Origin: Atopsyche davidsoni
Lineage: Eukaryota; Arthropoda; Insecta; Trichoptera; Hydrobiosidae
Assembly (NCBI GenBank): GCA_022113835.1
Contig: JAILWY010000025.1
Span: forward strand, 1,178,001-1,242,000
DNA: 64,000 nt
Direction: 5' to 3'
In this document: in pieces, positions 14,201 through 27,475 of the stretch
Layout of the letters: each line of letters begins with the position of its first letter
How positions within the stretch are numbered: the first letter of the stretch is position 1
Program-made: the position numbers and the translations under genes
The notes under the pieces: generated by a model
Told to the model about the DNA's origin: nothing
The model's input: only the letters and a program-made list of their open reading frames with translations
Databases searched by the model: none

Positions 14201-14446
14201 AGAGTTGTGATAATAATATTAACCTTATATGTTAATTTTACATGTTCAAAAAAATTTGAACAACTAATTTCACAATTACCTGAGTGTTCTGGGATTTGAT
14301 TTTTCTCTAGTAATGATCATATAATATACAGCTTCATCACACTGCATCGGGAGACGCTTCTCGTTGCTATCTCAGGTACATAAAAACCTCCGAAGGCTTT
14401 AGTGTTCAGGATCATTAAATCATTTTAAGGGTCGCGACCGTAAATA
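11208..14446. other. Noncoding stretch with regulatory-looking islet
   Basis: No gene is recognised. At 11,930-12,190 a GC-richer islet holds E-box-like CAGCTGG and CACCTG, with TAATTA between. At 12,330-12,450 there are TTGATTGATGG and AAATCGATGC, similar to Exd/Hox-type sites. These are motif impressions only. Confidence 0.3.
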
Positions 14447-14617
14447 ATGGATCGATTCTCAGAGGAATCACCAAGTATGGAGGCAGAGCTAAATTTACAA
14501 GTGAGCAATTTCATTAGTGGGCTTGTTCATTGCTACCCCTGTGGGCCATTTGTTGTGGGGTTGTTTTGCAAAATATGCCCTAATTTAGTAAAGGCATGCG
14601 TGTACTTTTATTACAAG
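14447..14617 (+). CDS. Possible first coding exon, unknown protein (weak)
   Basis: An ATG in good context (AATAATGG) opens 57 codons ending at a strong donor, CAAG|GTAACG, in phase 0. The peptide begins MDRFSEESPSMEAELNLQ and then has a cysteine-bearing hydrophobic part (CYPCGPFVVGLFCKICPN). The frame continues past the donor into AT-rich low-complexity codons, which fits an intron. An alternative donor is CAA|GTGAGC after codon 18. No partner exon was found and the peptide is not recognised, so this could be chance. Confidence 0.15.
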
Positions 14618-15744
14618 GTAACGTATAGTCCCAAAAAAAAAAATCTTTGCATGGTACGATCCTTTAAACGCTTATTGTTTATCAAAATAAGAAACATTTT
14701 TCAAAATTATTTTAATGAACGGTACATTCAAACTATATATTACGTTAAAATGAACCAGTTTATGAATAAACACAATAACTGTTGGATAAAAAAAACAACT
14801 ATTTCTAATTTTCTAGATTTTACCTCGCGATCTCATTTCTCGTAGAAAAATCAACTTTTAACCTATTCTATAGTTTTACGATCACTAAAAGTTTTTATAG
14901 TGCGTAGAATTCGATTCATAATATGGAAACCCGAGCTTGATCTTATTTACGAGAGCATAAAAATCTGAAATCATCATTAAAAATTGAGTGTTTTGACTAA
15001 GGCCAATCTTTTAAGACTCTATAAAAATTAAATTAACGTTTCCAAAAAAAAATTTTTTTGAATATTAAATATTTTTGATAGAAAGTGATGCCCCTTCCCT
15101 TTTTTTATTTTTTGGTGCTATTTGTTTTACCAATATGCTATGTATATATATATTTCATTTGAATAACTATGCTTTTAAATAAAGTTTTCGTAACTATTCT
15201 ATATGCAGTGCGTTATAGTGAGAAGTAGATTAGATTCGCGTTTCTACATCTATGTATTCGCAGAAATATATATATATAGAAAATCATAATGTTCCATAGA
15301 AATATAACCCAAGATCAGCCCCTTTCACGAATAAATCGCGGGAATACATTACCTAGCGCCCTGTACCAGAACAACCCCAACCCTTAAAGCCTCTGCCATA
15401 AATCAAAATGGCCGCCGCAGAAGTCTCAAATATTTCGCACCATACAAATGTTACTGTTGAGCCGACCATAGAAATACATAACTTTTGCATTTTTAACCTA
15501 TTTCACAGACTTTTCTACACATCGTAATTTTAGTAAACCTTAACATGCTGAAAATCTTGATTTAATAATAAAACTAAAAATGTACCACAGGCCAACATTT
15601 AGATGCAAAATATTTTTTGGATACCAGAAAAGAAGATTTTGTGACGTAAATACTTTTACTAATGCGATTTATTTTCTTTTTTTCATATTGAATAAATATC
15701 ATATTCATAAAAAAATTATGTTGTTCAAAGCAAGCGTACTTCTT

Positions 15745-15955
15745 ACTCATCAAGTGCCTCTCCTCAGAGGAGGTTGGCGACCTTTTCACTCAGCATATAC
15801 TCATGCTGAGCAAGTTTTCATGGTTTTTTAGGGGAAAAATAGTGAAGAGGGTCCTCGGGTCCTTCTACATCGCAGTTTTATAGCATTATTATATAATCGT
15901 TTCCTAACAAAGCTCTGGCGTTTAGATCTGATACTCCTGCAGCAAGCTAAAGAAA
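15745..15955 (+). repeat. Dispersed repeat family R, long copy
   Basis: About 210 bases match the minus-strand sequence at 41,280-41,490. Shared blocks in order: CTCCTCAGAGGAGGTTGGCG, CATATACTCATGCTGAG, GAAGAGGGTCCTCGGGTCCT, and TTTAGATCTGATACTCCTGC. No terminal repeats or open frame; it is possibly the tail of a retroelement. Confidence 0.7.
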
Positions 15956-18900
15956 CAATACTTTGTTATCAAACTATACCCCACCTCGACAAGGTATTTC
16001 CAGAGCACAATAATTCCATGTCCACTGCTCTATTACCGATCCTTTACACACGCCTAAATTCAGAATGGCAGCCATACACAAGCAACAGAATAGGGAGAGC
16101 GGGGAGGCATACTTTAATATTCTTAATCGTGAACTTTCATTGCTACTATTCTACAGTATAATTGTGATAGAAATTTTAAATAATAAAAAAATGGCTGTTC
16201 AAGGTGTAATCTTTTAAAGGTAATAAAGCAAGCGAGCTGCTTGCGGAGGTGGTGCCGCTTATATGCCAAATCCGAGAACCGAGAATGGTTTCGGAGAAAT
16301 CATTCCATAGAATTGCAAATGACTTCACTCGGCACGGCTCCGAGAAGCGATCGCGTTAATATTATTTTTGTACGGAACAAAAGTTTTATTTTTGCCTTTC
16401 ATGTGAATAATTTTTTAATATTTCTCATGCAAAGTAGTTGGCAGTGAGTAGTAATTTTTTAAACGTCAAGAATTTTGTACATTTACTTGATTTATGTATA
16501 AATGTATACTTTTCAGCAGGTCTATAGATTTCAGGTACTTTGGGATTTAAACAATTAAGCATCTACCTTGAAATAGATTTAAACATAATAATAAATATCT
16601 CTCTTAGCAAAAAAGCTGAATATATATTTTGTGAAATGATAATGGTAGTAAAGAAGTTTCGTAGAGATATTCTGACTTTCAGAGTTCCGTGGAAATTGCA
16701 TAAAGTGATAATAAAGTCCTCCCTCCCTCGAGGGAAGCGACCGAACGTAATTTACAGTTTATCTTTGGATTCCAGGTAACAATGCTTAAAGCTTCTTAAT
16801 TTTAATATGAATCAAGTATATATTCAATCTTCTACTGAAAAAACGAACGCCTGGCAACAGTGTCAAGATATCTTTGTTTTAACATTTTAAGACTCGTAGG
16901 GAGAAAATATTTATACGTTGTCATACTTGAAATATAATGTAGTATTTTTTTAAAATTGCTAATTTTTTATTGTGGATCAAACGTGGTCGATTTATTTTTA
17001 TTTTTATTACGTAATATAGAGTTTATTGACAGTTCAACAACATGTGGAATTTACAGCTTCATATTGAGAGATCTGTTTATATGACGTGGCTGTTTATTTG
17101 TGTTTGATTTTTCAAGGGAAAGAGAAAAGTATTTTATGACTTATCTATTAATTCCAGGTTGCAATGCTTAAAGCTTATTATTTTTTATTTAAATTAAATA
17201 TTAACAAAACATGCACTGAAATGTTAAATAATATTTTATTTTGTTAACAGCAAATTTGACATTCATATTTAAACTATTATACATGCATTAGAAGTTTTTA
17301 AAGGTTTTTCTATATTTTTTAATTTCTTGGATGTTAAGAATTATTATTATTTTTTTTTAATTTTTACATTTCAGTCTCGATACAGGAGCCACGTCCTCAG
17401 TGAAACAATAATTTTAATGCTGTTCGGTACAATATATGTATATATGTAATAAAATCTTGCATAGCTGTATACAAAATATTTCTTTCAAAAGATCTCAGTA
17501 AACTTCTTTATTTTGCTATGTACTATATATAGTTTCAAGGTAACAGCTAACAAGACGAAGTTTTAACTGCTTTTGGCATCCATTTTTCTCACATCCCAGC
17601 ACATCTTTTGTGAACTAGCTCTAGGAGCTTCTCCTAAAACTTTTCACATACAAGTGGTGTACAGTTTCACGATTAAGAGCTGCAGGGATCCTGGTTCCGG
17701 TTTGCGCTCTTTGCGCTAGGAGGCATTCTGCAATAGGGGTGGGTCACAGAAGCAGTTTTATTAACTGCTAATATTTGAAACTTTTTTTATTTTGGATGAG
17801 TTTCTAGTAAAAACAATACTCGTATTTTGTTCACGACAAGAAAACGTAGCACCCATCGGATCCTCAACCTACTTCATTCGTGTTGTGGATTTTTTCAATG
17901 ATGTCACGTCTGCTGGAATAAGCACATTGCGAATCGACAATTAAAAAAATTAAATATGCTGAATCAGTTATATTTATTATAGTACTTAATAATTACATTG
18001 CCGTTTGATGGATGACAGTTTTCGATGGTTTTGTAAATATTTCTCAACACTCACGTGTCTCCGAACACAAACATCCATTATTTTACACATGTATATTTAT
18101 ATATAAGGCTTCTTTATATTTTTGTCTAAGACGCACAACACTAAACCGAAGGTCGCCGTATAAGAAGTTTCAGGTTTCTTATCTTTATTAGACGTGTGTT
18201 TGTGAGACAATTTATATTGTTAAAAATTTTGAAATTCTATCGCTTATGGAAGTTTTTAACAAGTGATTTCTTTATAATTAAGGTAATTTTTCACAGATTT
18301 AAAAAATATATATAGTAAGAATATTATTTTAATTTGGTAATATTTTAATATTTTCTCCTAACAATTTGTATAACTAAATAATTAGGAGACTCCAAATGTC
18401 TTTAACGGAGAACTTTTTCGTCCATCAAAGCTTTCTTGCACTTTGTAGCACACTCCTGGGTATTGCGAAGTTAATCATATTTTTTGTTGAAAAATGCATG
18501 TTTATAAATAATTATCTATTATATATAAGTAATAAGTGTGTAAAAATAAAAAATATATACAAATTACATGTAACCTTAAGCGAAGGCTTCACATCGAGTT
18601 AAACATCCGGCAATTGATACGCTTAAATCTCCGATTAAATACTACATTATTCGTTCCAGAAGAATTTGAAATCCGTTATCTCATTATTTAAGCGTTAGCG
18701 ACGCCATTTTGAGCCGTTGGTTATTTATGGTCGCTTCCTTTTTTCCATTCTTGGCTCTAAAATTAATTACAACCCCCGCCCTATCAGAGCGCCGACCCTC
18801 TCCCAATAAAGCAATGCCTTTTCTCTTTTACATTTAAATTAAATCCGTGCTTTTTTGACCGCTTTCAAACGATAAAATTAATATATATATATATATATTT

Positions 18901-21900
18901 TGGATGATCTCACTTTGATTTATTGGCGAAATTACTTCCGCCAACACTTTGCCTAACATCTTCAACCAGATATTTTTGATATACTACTATACTATACTAT
19001 AAGACATAAATATAAGATTGCATGTATTATTTATAAGTTCTTTTACAATAATGTCTAAAATGAGGCATTAAATGTTTTACTCAATAAACTTATATATATT
19101 TTAAAATGCTAAATAGATTCATTGGTGACCAAAAAAAAATTATTAGCATTATTGCCGAAATCGTAGTAAATTATTCGAGTTTCATTCAATCCGCAATATT
19201 AGAAATACGAAGTGTGTTTAAGCAGATATTCAAGTGAAATATTTAATCCATAAAATAAATTAATTTTCGAGTCTCATCTTCAGGGGCTCCTCGAAAAACT
19301 TTTCAGGTCAGGGGCTTCACAACTGAAAATAGACAAAAAAAAAAAAAAACACCCTACGAATGACGCACTATTGGAAAATTCTGAATCAACTCTACCGGAA
19401 AGCAATAAATTCCTCCGCAGACATTCCAAATTCAAGTTTAAATAAAATCAAATTTGGAACGGAGAAATCATTTCGCGCCATTTTTTTGCAGTTTTGAAAT
19501 TCTTTGTGATATTTTCATTGAGTTGTCATAAAATATTTAAGTTATTTTTCTGTTACTTACGAATCAATTGATTTAACGATTTTACAAACTTCAATAAACC
19601 AGAAAGTTTATAAAATATTTACACTTGAAAATTTATTTTAAAAAAATGATTTCGAGCTATTTTTATTTGATGTTTTTGTTCATAAAAATTTTTAACTTCA
19701 TTGTGAAATAATAAAACTAAGATAGTTCAAAAACAAAAATACCAAACTATAAAAGATTTTTTAAATATTATTTATAGCTGAAATCTCCAATTTATATTTT
19801 ACAAGAGTAAAGAATATTAATATTTTAAATGCCTAAAAGCATATTTTTATCGCAGAATAACTGATATTATTAATTTAATGCAGCGTAAATATTTCTTGAG
19901 TTAAGCTCGCTTTTAACAAAGCCTATTTTTCAAAAAGTAAATATGCCGTACTTTACCAATAATAAATATCTATTAAAAAACTTTTTCCCGACTGCGAAAA
20001 AATATCTAAAATAAAACATTATTAGGTGGTCGGTGTCCATCGCTCCTGTATTAAAGAGCAATCATCCTTTAATCATCCCCAGAGAGCGGTTAAAAATGAG
20101 GGATTTAAAGGAAACTTTTTCAATATGGCGGCAAACTTCCCTACACCCCCTGTGAATTTTTTCATCCACTTTTTACAATATCGGCCGGATAAACTGACTT
20201 ACGGATGAAAATTAATTAAAATACAGAATTTTATTTATATCCCACATTGTATACATTCCCTGATTTATTTTTAATAAAAATATTTTTAAGTACTGTGTAC
20301 TTACTGTACAGACCAGATATATTAAACATTTTGTAGCAGAATATTAAAAGGCTGTTTGGGTGTTTACTGTGTGTTAAGGATAGGCAAAAAGTACGTCCAC
20401 CATATTTCTCTATTAAACCTTCGAAAATAGATGGAATATACACTCATCGAATCTCCATTTTAAACCTTTTAAATTTACCTTATACTAGATTTGTCCTTTA
20501 TATCCGGGTAAGTCACTGTAGAACAAAAAATAAGATCTTGCACTATAAAAAAATTAATTTATGTGTGCATCTCGTATGTTAATATATATAATACATACCT
20601 GCACTTTCATTCGAGTAAGAGACAATGGTATAAATTTATCTTCTTATTTGTTAAGCAAATAGTATAATTTTGTTTTAAATTCAAAACACACTAACAAAAG
20701 TTTTTGACCGAAAAAAACCTTAAAAAAAATTAATAAACATTATATAAAATTTAAATAATTGGTTGGAAACCGTTATCAAAAATCTCACTAATAACGGAAA
20801 CATCGTTCAAAATAAGGCCTTATAATAAAATTTATAGTGGAAACTATTTTTATTGTTAGGGAAAAAAAATATTCTTTAACAAGCCCTACAATTATGAAAA
20901 AAAGTAATTGCAGGAAGTAGAATAGCTTAAGTGGTAATAATTTTGATAAATAAATTGAATAGAATTATACATTATTTAATATTCAGAAACGTTTAGACCG
21001 TTAGCCATTAATTAAGAAAGGATTTTTGTACAACAAATATGAAAAACTTAAGTATATTTTTATGGAAAATTAATTTTATTCAAAGTTAATTTCAAATTTG
21101 GTCAAGGATGTAAATAAATTAAATAAATTCAGAACGTGCTAAAAATGTTATGTTAAATGAATTGCTCGGTTATAAAAAATAAACCTTTTTATTTTAAAAA
21201 CTGTTAACTCAAATGTAGTAAAACATTCATAAAAACGATTCTCAAGACACACGGGTTCAGAAAAAAGCCTCTGTATAAAATTTCATCACATTTTTTGATA
21301 ATAACTATACCGGTTATTCAATATTATTTTATTTTTAATTATTTACTTATTTTACGCTTAAACGCTTTTTTAAAAGTAAATAAGGTTGAGGGTGATGATC
21401 GCTAAGCATTGTGTATTCTCAACATGCACCCTCAATAAATACAGAGAGGTACAATAGGCGCAAGGGTTTTTTTATGTTACAACCCTTCGCTAAGTCCACA
21501 GAGCTGTTTTGATATACTTTTCCCATTAAAGGTACAATATATTACAATAAAGTTCTATCAAAGCAAGCTGGTTTTATTGCCACAAAAGAGGCAAATGTAA
21601 AAACGGTTTTGCTATGCTATGGTACTGACAATCGTTACATTGCATTAATCATAATTAATTATTATTATTTCGAGTTTAAAATTGAGTATCACAAACTAAT
21701 AACACTGTATGGCAAAAAAATTACAGCTGCTACATCCCTACTTGTGATCTCTATACCGATGCACTTCTCACTATTGATGGGTTTCTAAAGCAGAATCAAA
21801 TAATAATTTACTGAAATTTTTAACAAGATCAAATGTTGTTCAGGGGTGAGAATCATTTACCATAGATTTTATTAAAAAAATTAGTAAATCTACAATTAAA

Positions 21901-22019
21901 ACCTATGTGTCTTTTTTTACCAGCCTCATGAATATAATGCAATTGATTTTTAGCTTGAAAAGTTAATGATAAGTGGAAAACGAATCTACGGATATTGGTT
22001 TATCGGCCTGACAAATTAT
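15956..22019. other. AT-rich noncoding DNA, no gene recognised
   Basis: Several GC-richer islets (about 16,215-16,360, 17,580-17,720, 18,650-18,800, 20,020-20,200) interrupt AT-rich sequence. Open frames are short and unlike known proteins. Both 15,405 (AAAATGGCCGCC) and 20,123 (CAATATGGCGGC) carry GCCAT-type motifs of the sort bound by Pho/YY1, which is only a suggestion. Confidence 0.45.
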
Positions 22020-22031
22020 CAAATTTAACAC

Positions 22032-22376
22032 TATTACTAATATGATTAGGCACATTAGTTCACACATAGAAGATGATTTAAAGAAATTCTCAGAAAAATA
22101 TCATCGTGATTTGTGTGGGTTATAAAAAACCACATCCCCAGGCTTACATGGCCGGTGTACTGACCCTTGTACTAACAAATCACATCCATTAATCGAGAAT
22201 TTTTATCAATCATACTCTACATACGAACCAATGTGTCGTATGTATAGTATAATGATACTCACGATGATATTTTTCTGAGTGTGATCTAATGTGCTTAATC
22301 ATATTAGTAATAATATAAAAAGCCCATAATGGGTAATAAATACGCATCTGATTGACGTTCAATCCAAAAAAATTGA
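22032..22376 (+). mobile_element. Fold-back SINE-like element with 12-bp target duplication
   Basis: The element is flanked by CAAATTTAACAC (22,020-22,031 and 22,377-22,388). The left part is a minus-oriented copy of the family body and tRNA-like head. The right part (from about 22,262) is the plus-oriented body and tail, ending with AATGGGTAATAAATACGCAT and an A-rich run. TATTACTAATATGATTAGGC at the left is therefore inverted as the start of the tail block at the right, so the transcript could fold into a long hairpin. The target duplication and A-run indicate retroposition. Confidence 0.75.
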
Positions 22377-22549
22377 CAAATTTAACACAAATAAAAATTG
22401 ATTATGTAATTCTGATGAGAGCATTTTTTTAGCTGTTTTCAAAAAATATTTATAATTATATGAATCTTTATAATTATGATATATTTTTAGCGTTGTTATT
22501 AAGTAAAGGTAAAAGTTACAATTCTATAAAGTGGATGGTGCACATAAGA

Positions 22550-22790
22550 AAACGAATACAGAGTGGTGATTTGGACATAAGTTTAGCATCCCTGGAGGCT
22601 TTGGAGGTGACATCCGGTGGTGTCGGCGATTCATCAGGCCACATCCCCTCTCGCTCCCTTCCCCGTCGCCCTCCACTTCCAGCGCGGAAGCCTTCCGATG
22701 ATTCAAGCGACCCATTTACACCGCGAGGGCAGCGCAGACAACCGGCGATTAATATCCGTCTGAAAATTCCATGCAGGTTGTGAACTAAAG
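22550..22790. other. GC-rich islet, coding status unclear
   Basis: About 240 bases are much GC-richer than the surroundings and open in several frames on both strands, including a plus-strand proline/arginine-rich frame (RSLPRRPPLPARKPSDDSSD). Such overlapping openness is typical of GC-rich noncoding DNA. No splice logic or known motif supports a gene. Confidence 0.3.
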
Positions 22791-22879
22791 GGTTAAGTGT
22801 CATATTATTAAATATATATATATGAAAATTATTTTTAAGCTACTTAAATCAAGTGTTGTTACTAGTATTGCTTTTTAGC

Positions 22880-23306
22880 AGGTTTTAAAGGATTCCCATA
22901 CTATTTTGTCCCGTCGACCCCCTGTCGAGTTTTACTGATTTTCGTAGACCCCTGCCTTGCTAATATTGAATTTTTATAACATTCATCAACTTCAAACATA
23001 TTTTTGACATCTGATATACAGGGTGCGCCATATTTCATGTCGGTGTGTAAACATTGAATATCTTTTACATTTATCAATCGATTGACTTGAGTAAACATGT
23101 TTTAAAACAATAATTTAATACAATTTTAACCATGAAACAACGCACTGAATTAGTGACGCTGTACATTGAAAATAGTCGTTCAGTTGTGTTAACTCAACGT
23201 GCATATTGTCGAAAATATCGTGGCCAACATGGTTCATGGGATTCACTCTTGTAGGGATCCATGGGGGTCGATATTGACCACTTTGGAAACCTATGCTTTA
23301 GATAAC
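22880..23306. mobile_element. hAT-like element relic, host of a mariner fragment
   Basis: The left part reads GGATTCCCATACTATTTTGT and GTCGACCCCC; the right end, reverse complemented, begins CATAGGTTTCC and also reaches GACCCCC. The left part is the reverse complement of 7,495-7,615. A mariner fragment interrupts it at 23,022. No transposase is seen and no clean target duplication was found. Confidence 0.55.
23022..23265 (+). mobile_element. Mariner-family 5' fragment with transposase N-terminus
   Basis: After TA, the fragment starts CAGGGTGCGCCATATTTCAT, a transposon-end sequence also present at 30,622. At 23,131 an ATG opens MKQRTELVTLYIENSRSVV followed by LTQRAYCRKYRGQHG and a stop. This looks like the start of the helix-turn-helix region of Tc1/mariner-type transposases (DUF4817-like). 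The catalytic domain and right end are absent. Confidence 0.55.
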
Positions 23307-24084
23307 ACGTATTCCTTTAATTTCTTGTGTTGAGATATTTAACCAAAAAACCAGTCTGAGAGTAGAGTCATCGTTCATTTTAGTTTGAACAATCTTTATT
23401 CACATATTAAACGATCCTTCATTTTTTTACTACTACGGTATTATATATCAAACAATCGAATTTCTTCAACTATGATCTTTGACTCTGTATTTGGATGCGT
23501 GTTTATATACATACAGTATAAATATAGCCCAGTAACCTTTTATCGTGAACTAAATTAAACATTCAGTTACATCCTAAAAAAAAACTCTTAAAGCAGTTTT
23601 GAGAAAAAAAATCTCCATGAACTAATAAGTCAAATATAGCCGCACCCCCATCATATCTAATGACTTCACCGTCTTATCATTTTAAAGTGTTCATATTTGC
23701 TTTTTCTAGTAAAGTCACTTAAAATAATTGACTGCTTCTGCCAAGGAGTAAAAAATAAAGTAAAGGAACTCGAGGCAGGTTCTATAATTGCTTTAGTCTC
23801 AAGTCGATAGAATTCCTCAAGAAACTAGGAAGGAATTAAAAAAAAAACAAGCAAAAGATAAAGCAGCCAAGTCGGAACTTAATCAAGAAGAAAAATGGAT
23901 TCCAACGTGCGATCTATTATAAAAGTAGAAACAAAGTCAACCTCTTTTTAACAAACAATTCACACGTTTTATTTATAAGAAGAAAACTACAACAATCGGT
24001 CGTATCTTGTACTTTTGATGTAATTGGTTAACATCGGTTGTATGGCTTGTCTTTTTTCCCAATAATTCCCAGTAACATTATACA

Positions 24085-24127
<43 letters not shown>

Positions 24128-24255
24128 TTATGATTATATATATTGAACACTTTACTATTTGCTATCCATTTCTAAGCAGTAGATAAAAATACACATTTGG
24201 GTTGGAGGTCACATTATTATTATGCTGTGTTGTATCACTGAGAAAAGTGATTCTT

Positions 24256-24299
<44 letters not shown>

Positions 24300-24974
24300 A
24301 TTGAATTTTTTGTTAATTGCTACATTCAACTAAGTCATTAATTTATATTAGAATTATGAAATTATACATCGAAATTAGGATCGAATAAATAATTTTTTTT
24401 AACGAAAGAATTTTTTTTTAAATATCACTAGATTGAACGCAGAGGTAAACATTGTGTTAAATTGAAAAAAAAAAATTTAGCCTTTGTATTTATACATAAA
24501 CATGGGGTATTTTCTAGCAATCCGCTCCAAATAACTTATTTTGTTGCAACCGCGTTCTTATGACAAAGCAAAAATGATGAAAAGGTTTTTTTGATCATTC
24601 TCAGAAATACCCTTTTCCTGTGAGCGGTGCTATTTCCTGGTACAAATAAAACCCAAGGAAAGCGTGTATTAATGGATTTGAACATATAATGCTGCCTGAA
24701 AACACCGGCTCCAGGTGCAGCCGAACTAAGTGCAGGGGAGAAAGTCCCGCGTTTATTCGCCGCCATGCAGGTGCTTCGTACAGAACAAAGGGGTTTGAAA
24801 AATTGACTACTCACGAAGGACGTGCTGCTATGAGAGGGGTGCTTTTTATTTCTAGCGTAAGCATGACTAAGCACAGTCCAAAACTTTTCTACCCTCCCCC
24901 CCCCCACCCCGCATGATGGATTTCTCTATTAAAGTGCAACGCCTTCAAACTGAAAAAGACAGGTGCGCCTTGAG
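23307..24974. other. Noncoding stretch with two TA microsatellites
   Basis: (TA)n runs lie at 24,081-24,125 and 24,257-24,300. A GC-richer islet at 24,660-24,920 ends in a C-run near 24,896-24,909 and is open in opposite frames on both strands; nothing in it is recognised. Confidence 0.5.
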
Positions 24975-25515
24975 GGTCTAAGTCCCATACTCGAGTTTTT
25001 TTGATCATATTCTGGTCCGCTTTGCGTAAAACCGACTGCACCGATCAAAAAAATTTAAATGCAAAAATCTAGATACATCCCTTCTTCCGAATAGAATATT
25101 TTTTTATTTCTTGTGTATTTACTTTTAATATGATAAATATGTGTTTTTGCGATTGAAGTGTAGGAATTTGGAGATTCGTCATTTCCTTGATCTGAGAGTC
25201 CTAAACATTTAAAAGTATTTTTTTTTAATTGGAATTAAAATATTAAATATAAACCCTGGGCGATTTATTATTTTAAAAATAAAAAAAAATATTTTTTTTT
25301 AACAAACTTTGGTTTTGAAAAGTCGTCATTTTATCCAATTGCTCAACATCTTCAAGATTTTATTTAACTCTAAAAATCATCGTTATTTAATAATAAAAAA
25401 TAGGTAAATATAATTTATAGTTTTTTCAATTCTATATAAAAAAATCAACTTTCGACATAGAAAAATAAAGTGATAGTTAAATTAATTACTTAAATGACAC
25501 GATTTCGCCAGGTAA
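24975..25515 (-). mobile_element. Helitron-derived internal segment (diverged copy)
   Basis: About 540 bases correspond, in reverse complement, to 49,660-50,220 inside the Helitron at 48,983-50,847. Shared landmarks are GACACGATTTCGCCAGGTAA, TAGGAATTTGGAGATTC and AGTCCTAAACATTTAAAAGT. No Helitron ends are seen here, so this may be a separate element that the Helitron captured, or the reverse. A third, more decayed copy lies at 63,000-63,310. Confidence 0.55.
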
Positions 25516-27087
25516 AACGGTCCTTTTTTTGTGGCAGACGGGGGATGGACACCAAGAAAGGTTACGTAGCAAGACCCTTAAGAGTCTTAAAAACACACCT
25601 GAAAATATAATACAGTTGCGTGTAACTTTACTCAACAAAATTTTTGACAGAGTTTAATATTTTGTGAAATATGAGTTTTCCATATTTTTTCAGATATTTA
25701 AAGACTTTGAAAAGTATAATATGAGTTTTTTTAACAAAAATAAAGAAGTAGTTCACGTGACTTTTGAAGCTAATTTTAACACCAACGCATATAACTATTT
25801 AGCAATTAAATAAATTTTTAATAAAAAGTCCGGGTTTAAGATGGTTTAATTATGTTTAGTCACAAAGTTTGCTATCATATCATATATCCGAGCTGAAATA
25901 ATAAAAAAAACCATAACACCCATGATCCTAATGCTTACATTATTTTGCTAGGTCGGCATCTTAAAACAGAAAAATTATCTTAAAGATGCCAATCCAGCAA
26001 AAAGAAACTACGCTATTTATTTCTTTAAATATAGTAAATTTTGACAAAAATATAAAATTATAAATAAAGTACAAATGAAGTATCCCATATTTTATCTCAT
26101 AACTTATAAACTTTTCCAGCCGGTTAACCCCTTGAAAGTAATCAAGTGTTTTCATAGGAAAGCTTAATATTTTTAATACAAAAGTTTTCATCCCTTCTTA
26201 CTGATCTCCAGTTATTATCCACCCTGCCGAATAAAAACTTGAGTATTTTCTCTTAACCTTGTATTTACAACAAACTTCCACTGGCAATAAAATATTTAAT
26301 ATTAGATTTATCTTAGACAATCGCAACATTATAGTACAATTGAAAAACTTCGCTTTTGATGGTCTTTAGAGTTTTTCAATTAAAAGTCTTGATAATTTTC
26401 AATCCGCGCGTATTACTCATATTTGTGAAAAACAATTATATATATTTTTTTCGTACAAATATTTAATTTTTGAATTAAGTAACCCGATGTTTTATCGTCT
26501 CCATTATAATCAAACCTGTTCGTAAAATAATTTTTTTAGTACTCAGTAAAAAAGAGCTTTAATTTCCAAGCCATGAAAATTATATATCACTATCGCATTC
26601 AAAAAATTTATCGATCACAAAACACCCTTCGGTAATATATAACTCCGTCGTAATCCTTCTGTTATTAAAAGCACAAAGGCCACTTAAAAAGCTTCCCTTG
26701 GAAAGCTTGCAGATTCAATACTTCCCGGCTTCATGCTGCTGAATACAAGAACAAACGTCACAAAAGCTCTTCCTAATACTGTTGAAGAGATAAACTCCCG
26801 GAAGGAAGTTCAGCGAGAAAAATTTATACTTTGTACTTCTGCGTCATAAATTTATGGAAAAAATTTAATATAAGAATATAATACATCGTATTAAAAATAA
26901 TTCGTACAAAATGTTTAAATACGTTGATTCACATTTACTGATGTATTTTTTTAATCGGCTAAAATATTTGCGGACTTGAATCCCGATCGATCTCGAAAGA
27001 AAATATAAATTTACTATATGTAGTATTTCATATTACACGTACCTTAAAAAAAAAAAACAAAATGTCCATAAAAATTTTCTTCACGAC
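25516..27087. other. AT-rich noncoding DNA
   Basis: No gene, repeat end or RNA gene was recognised. Open frames are low-complexity. Confidence 0.5.
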
Positions 27088-27150
27088 ATGTGTGGGATTC
27101 ATAAAGCTATTATGGCCGGTGCTCTTACCAATTGAGCTACGATGGCTATG
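27088..27150 (-). repeat. tRNA-like half sequence (SINE head or tRNA relic)
   Basis: On the minus strand GCCATCG-TA-GCTCAATTGGTAAGAGC makes a tRNA 5' acceptor strand and a perfect D arm (GCTC/GAGC). ACCGGCCAT follows, the same words as in the SINE-like heads at 9.2, 22.1, 28.9 and 48.7 kb. The anticodon stem and T arm do not form, so this is not a functional tRNA. Confidence 0.6.
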
Positions 27151-27427
27151 CAAGTGTGGAAACGGTATACATAGTTGGGTTTTATCTAAATAAGGTATTT
27201 ACTACGGCTGAAGAAAAAAGAAAAAAATACAGCAGAACAGTAATGTTTCTTACTTATTTTATTACAAAATAAAAAAAATACTGAAAAAAAACCTCCTTTA
27301 AAACAAAATATTGACAAACCATTTTTATAGAAAAATTTTTCTATTTTTAAAATTTATATGATGCTTTTGAAAGCTTTATAGTTGTTGTTAATTTATATAT
27401 ATAAAGTTTTGTAGCAGTTTCAAATAA

Positions 27428-27430
<3 letters not shown>

Positions 27431-27472
<42 letters not shown>
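27431..27472. repeat. (TA)n microsatellite
   Basis: Pure TA for about 42 bases. Confidence 0.9.

Positions 27473-27475
<3 letters not shown>

Noticed and set aside
15408..15527. 39-codon frame starting MAAAEVSNISHH
   Set aside because: AAAATGGCCGCC fits a start context but equally a Pho/YY1-type site; no splice partner or homology seen.
22460..22803. Overlapping frames on both strands of the GC-rich islet
   Set aside because: Simultaneous openness on both strands reflects base composition; no splice signals or motifs decide for either.
24536..24916. 123-codon minus-strand frame and 75-codon plus-strand frame
   Set aside because: They overlap in opposite directions, run into a C-run, and neither resembles a protein.
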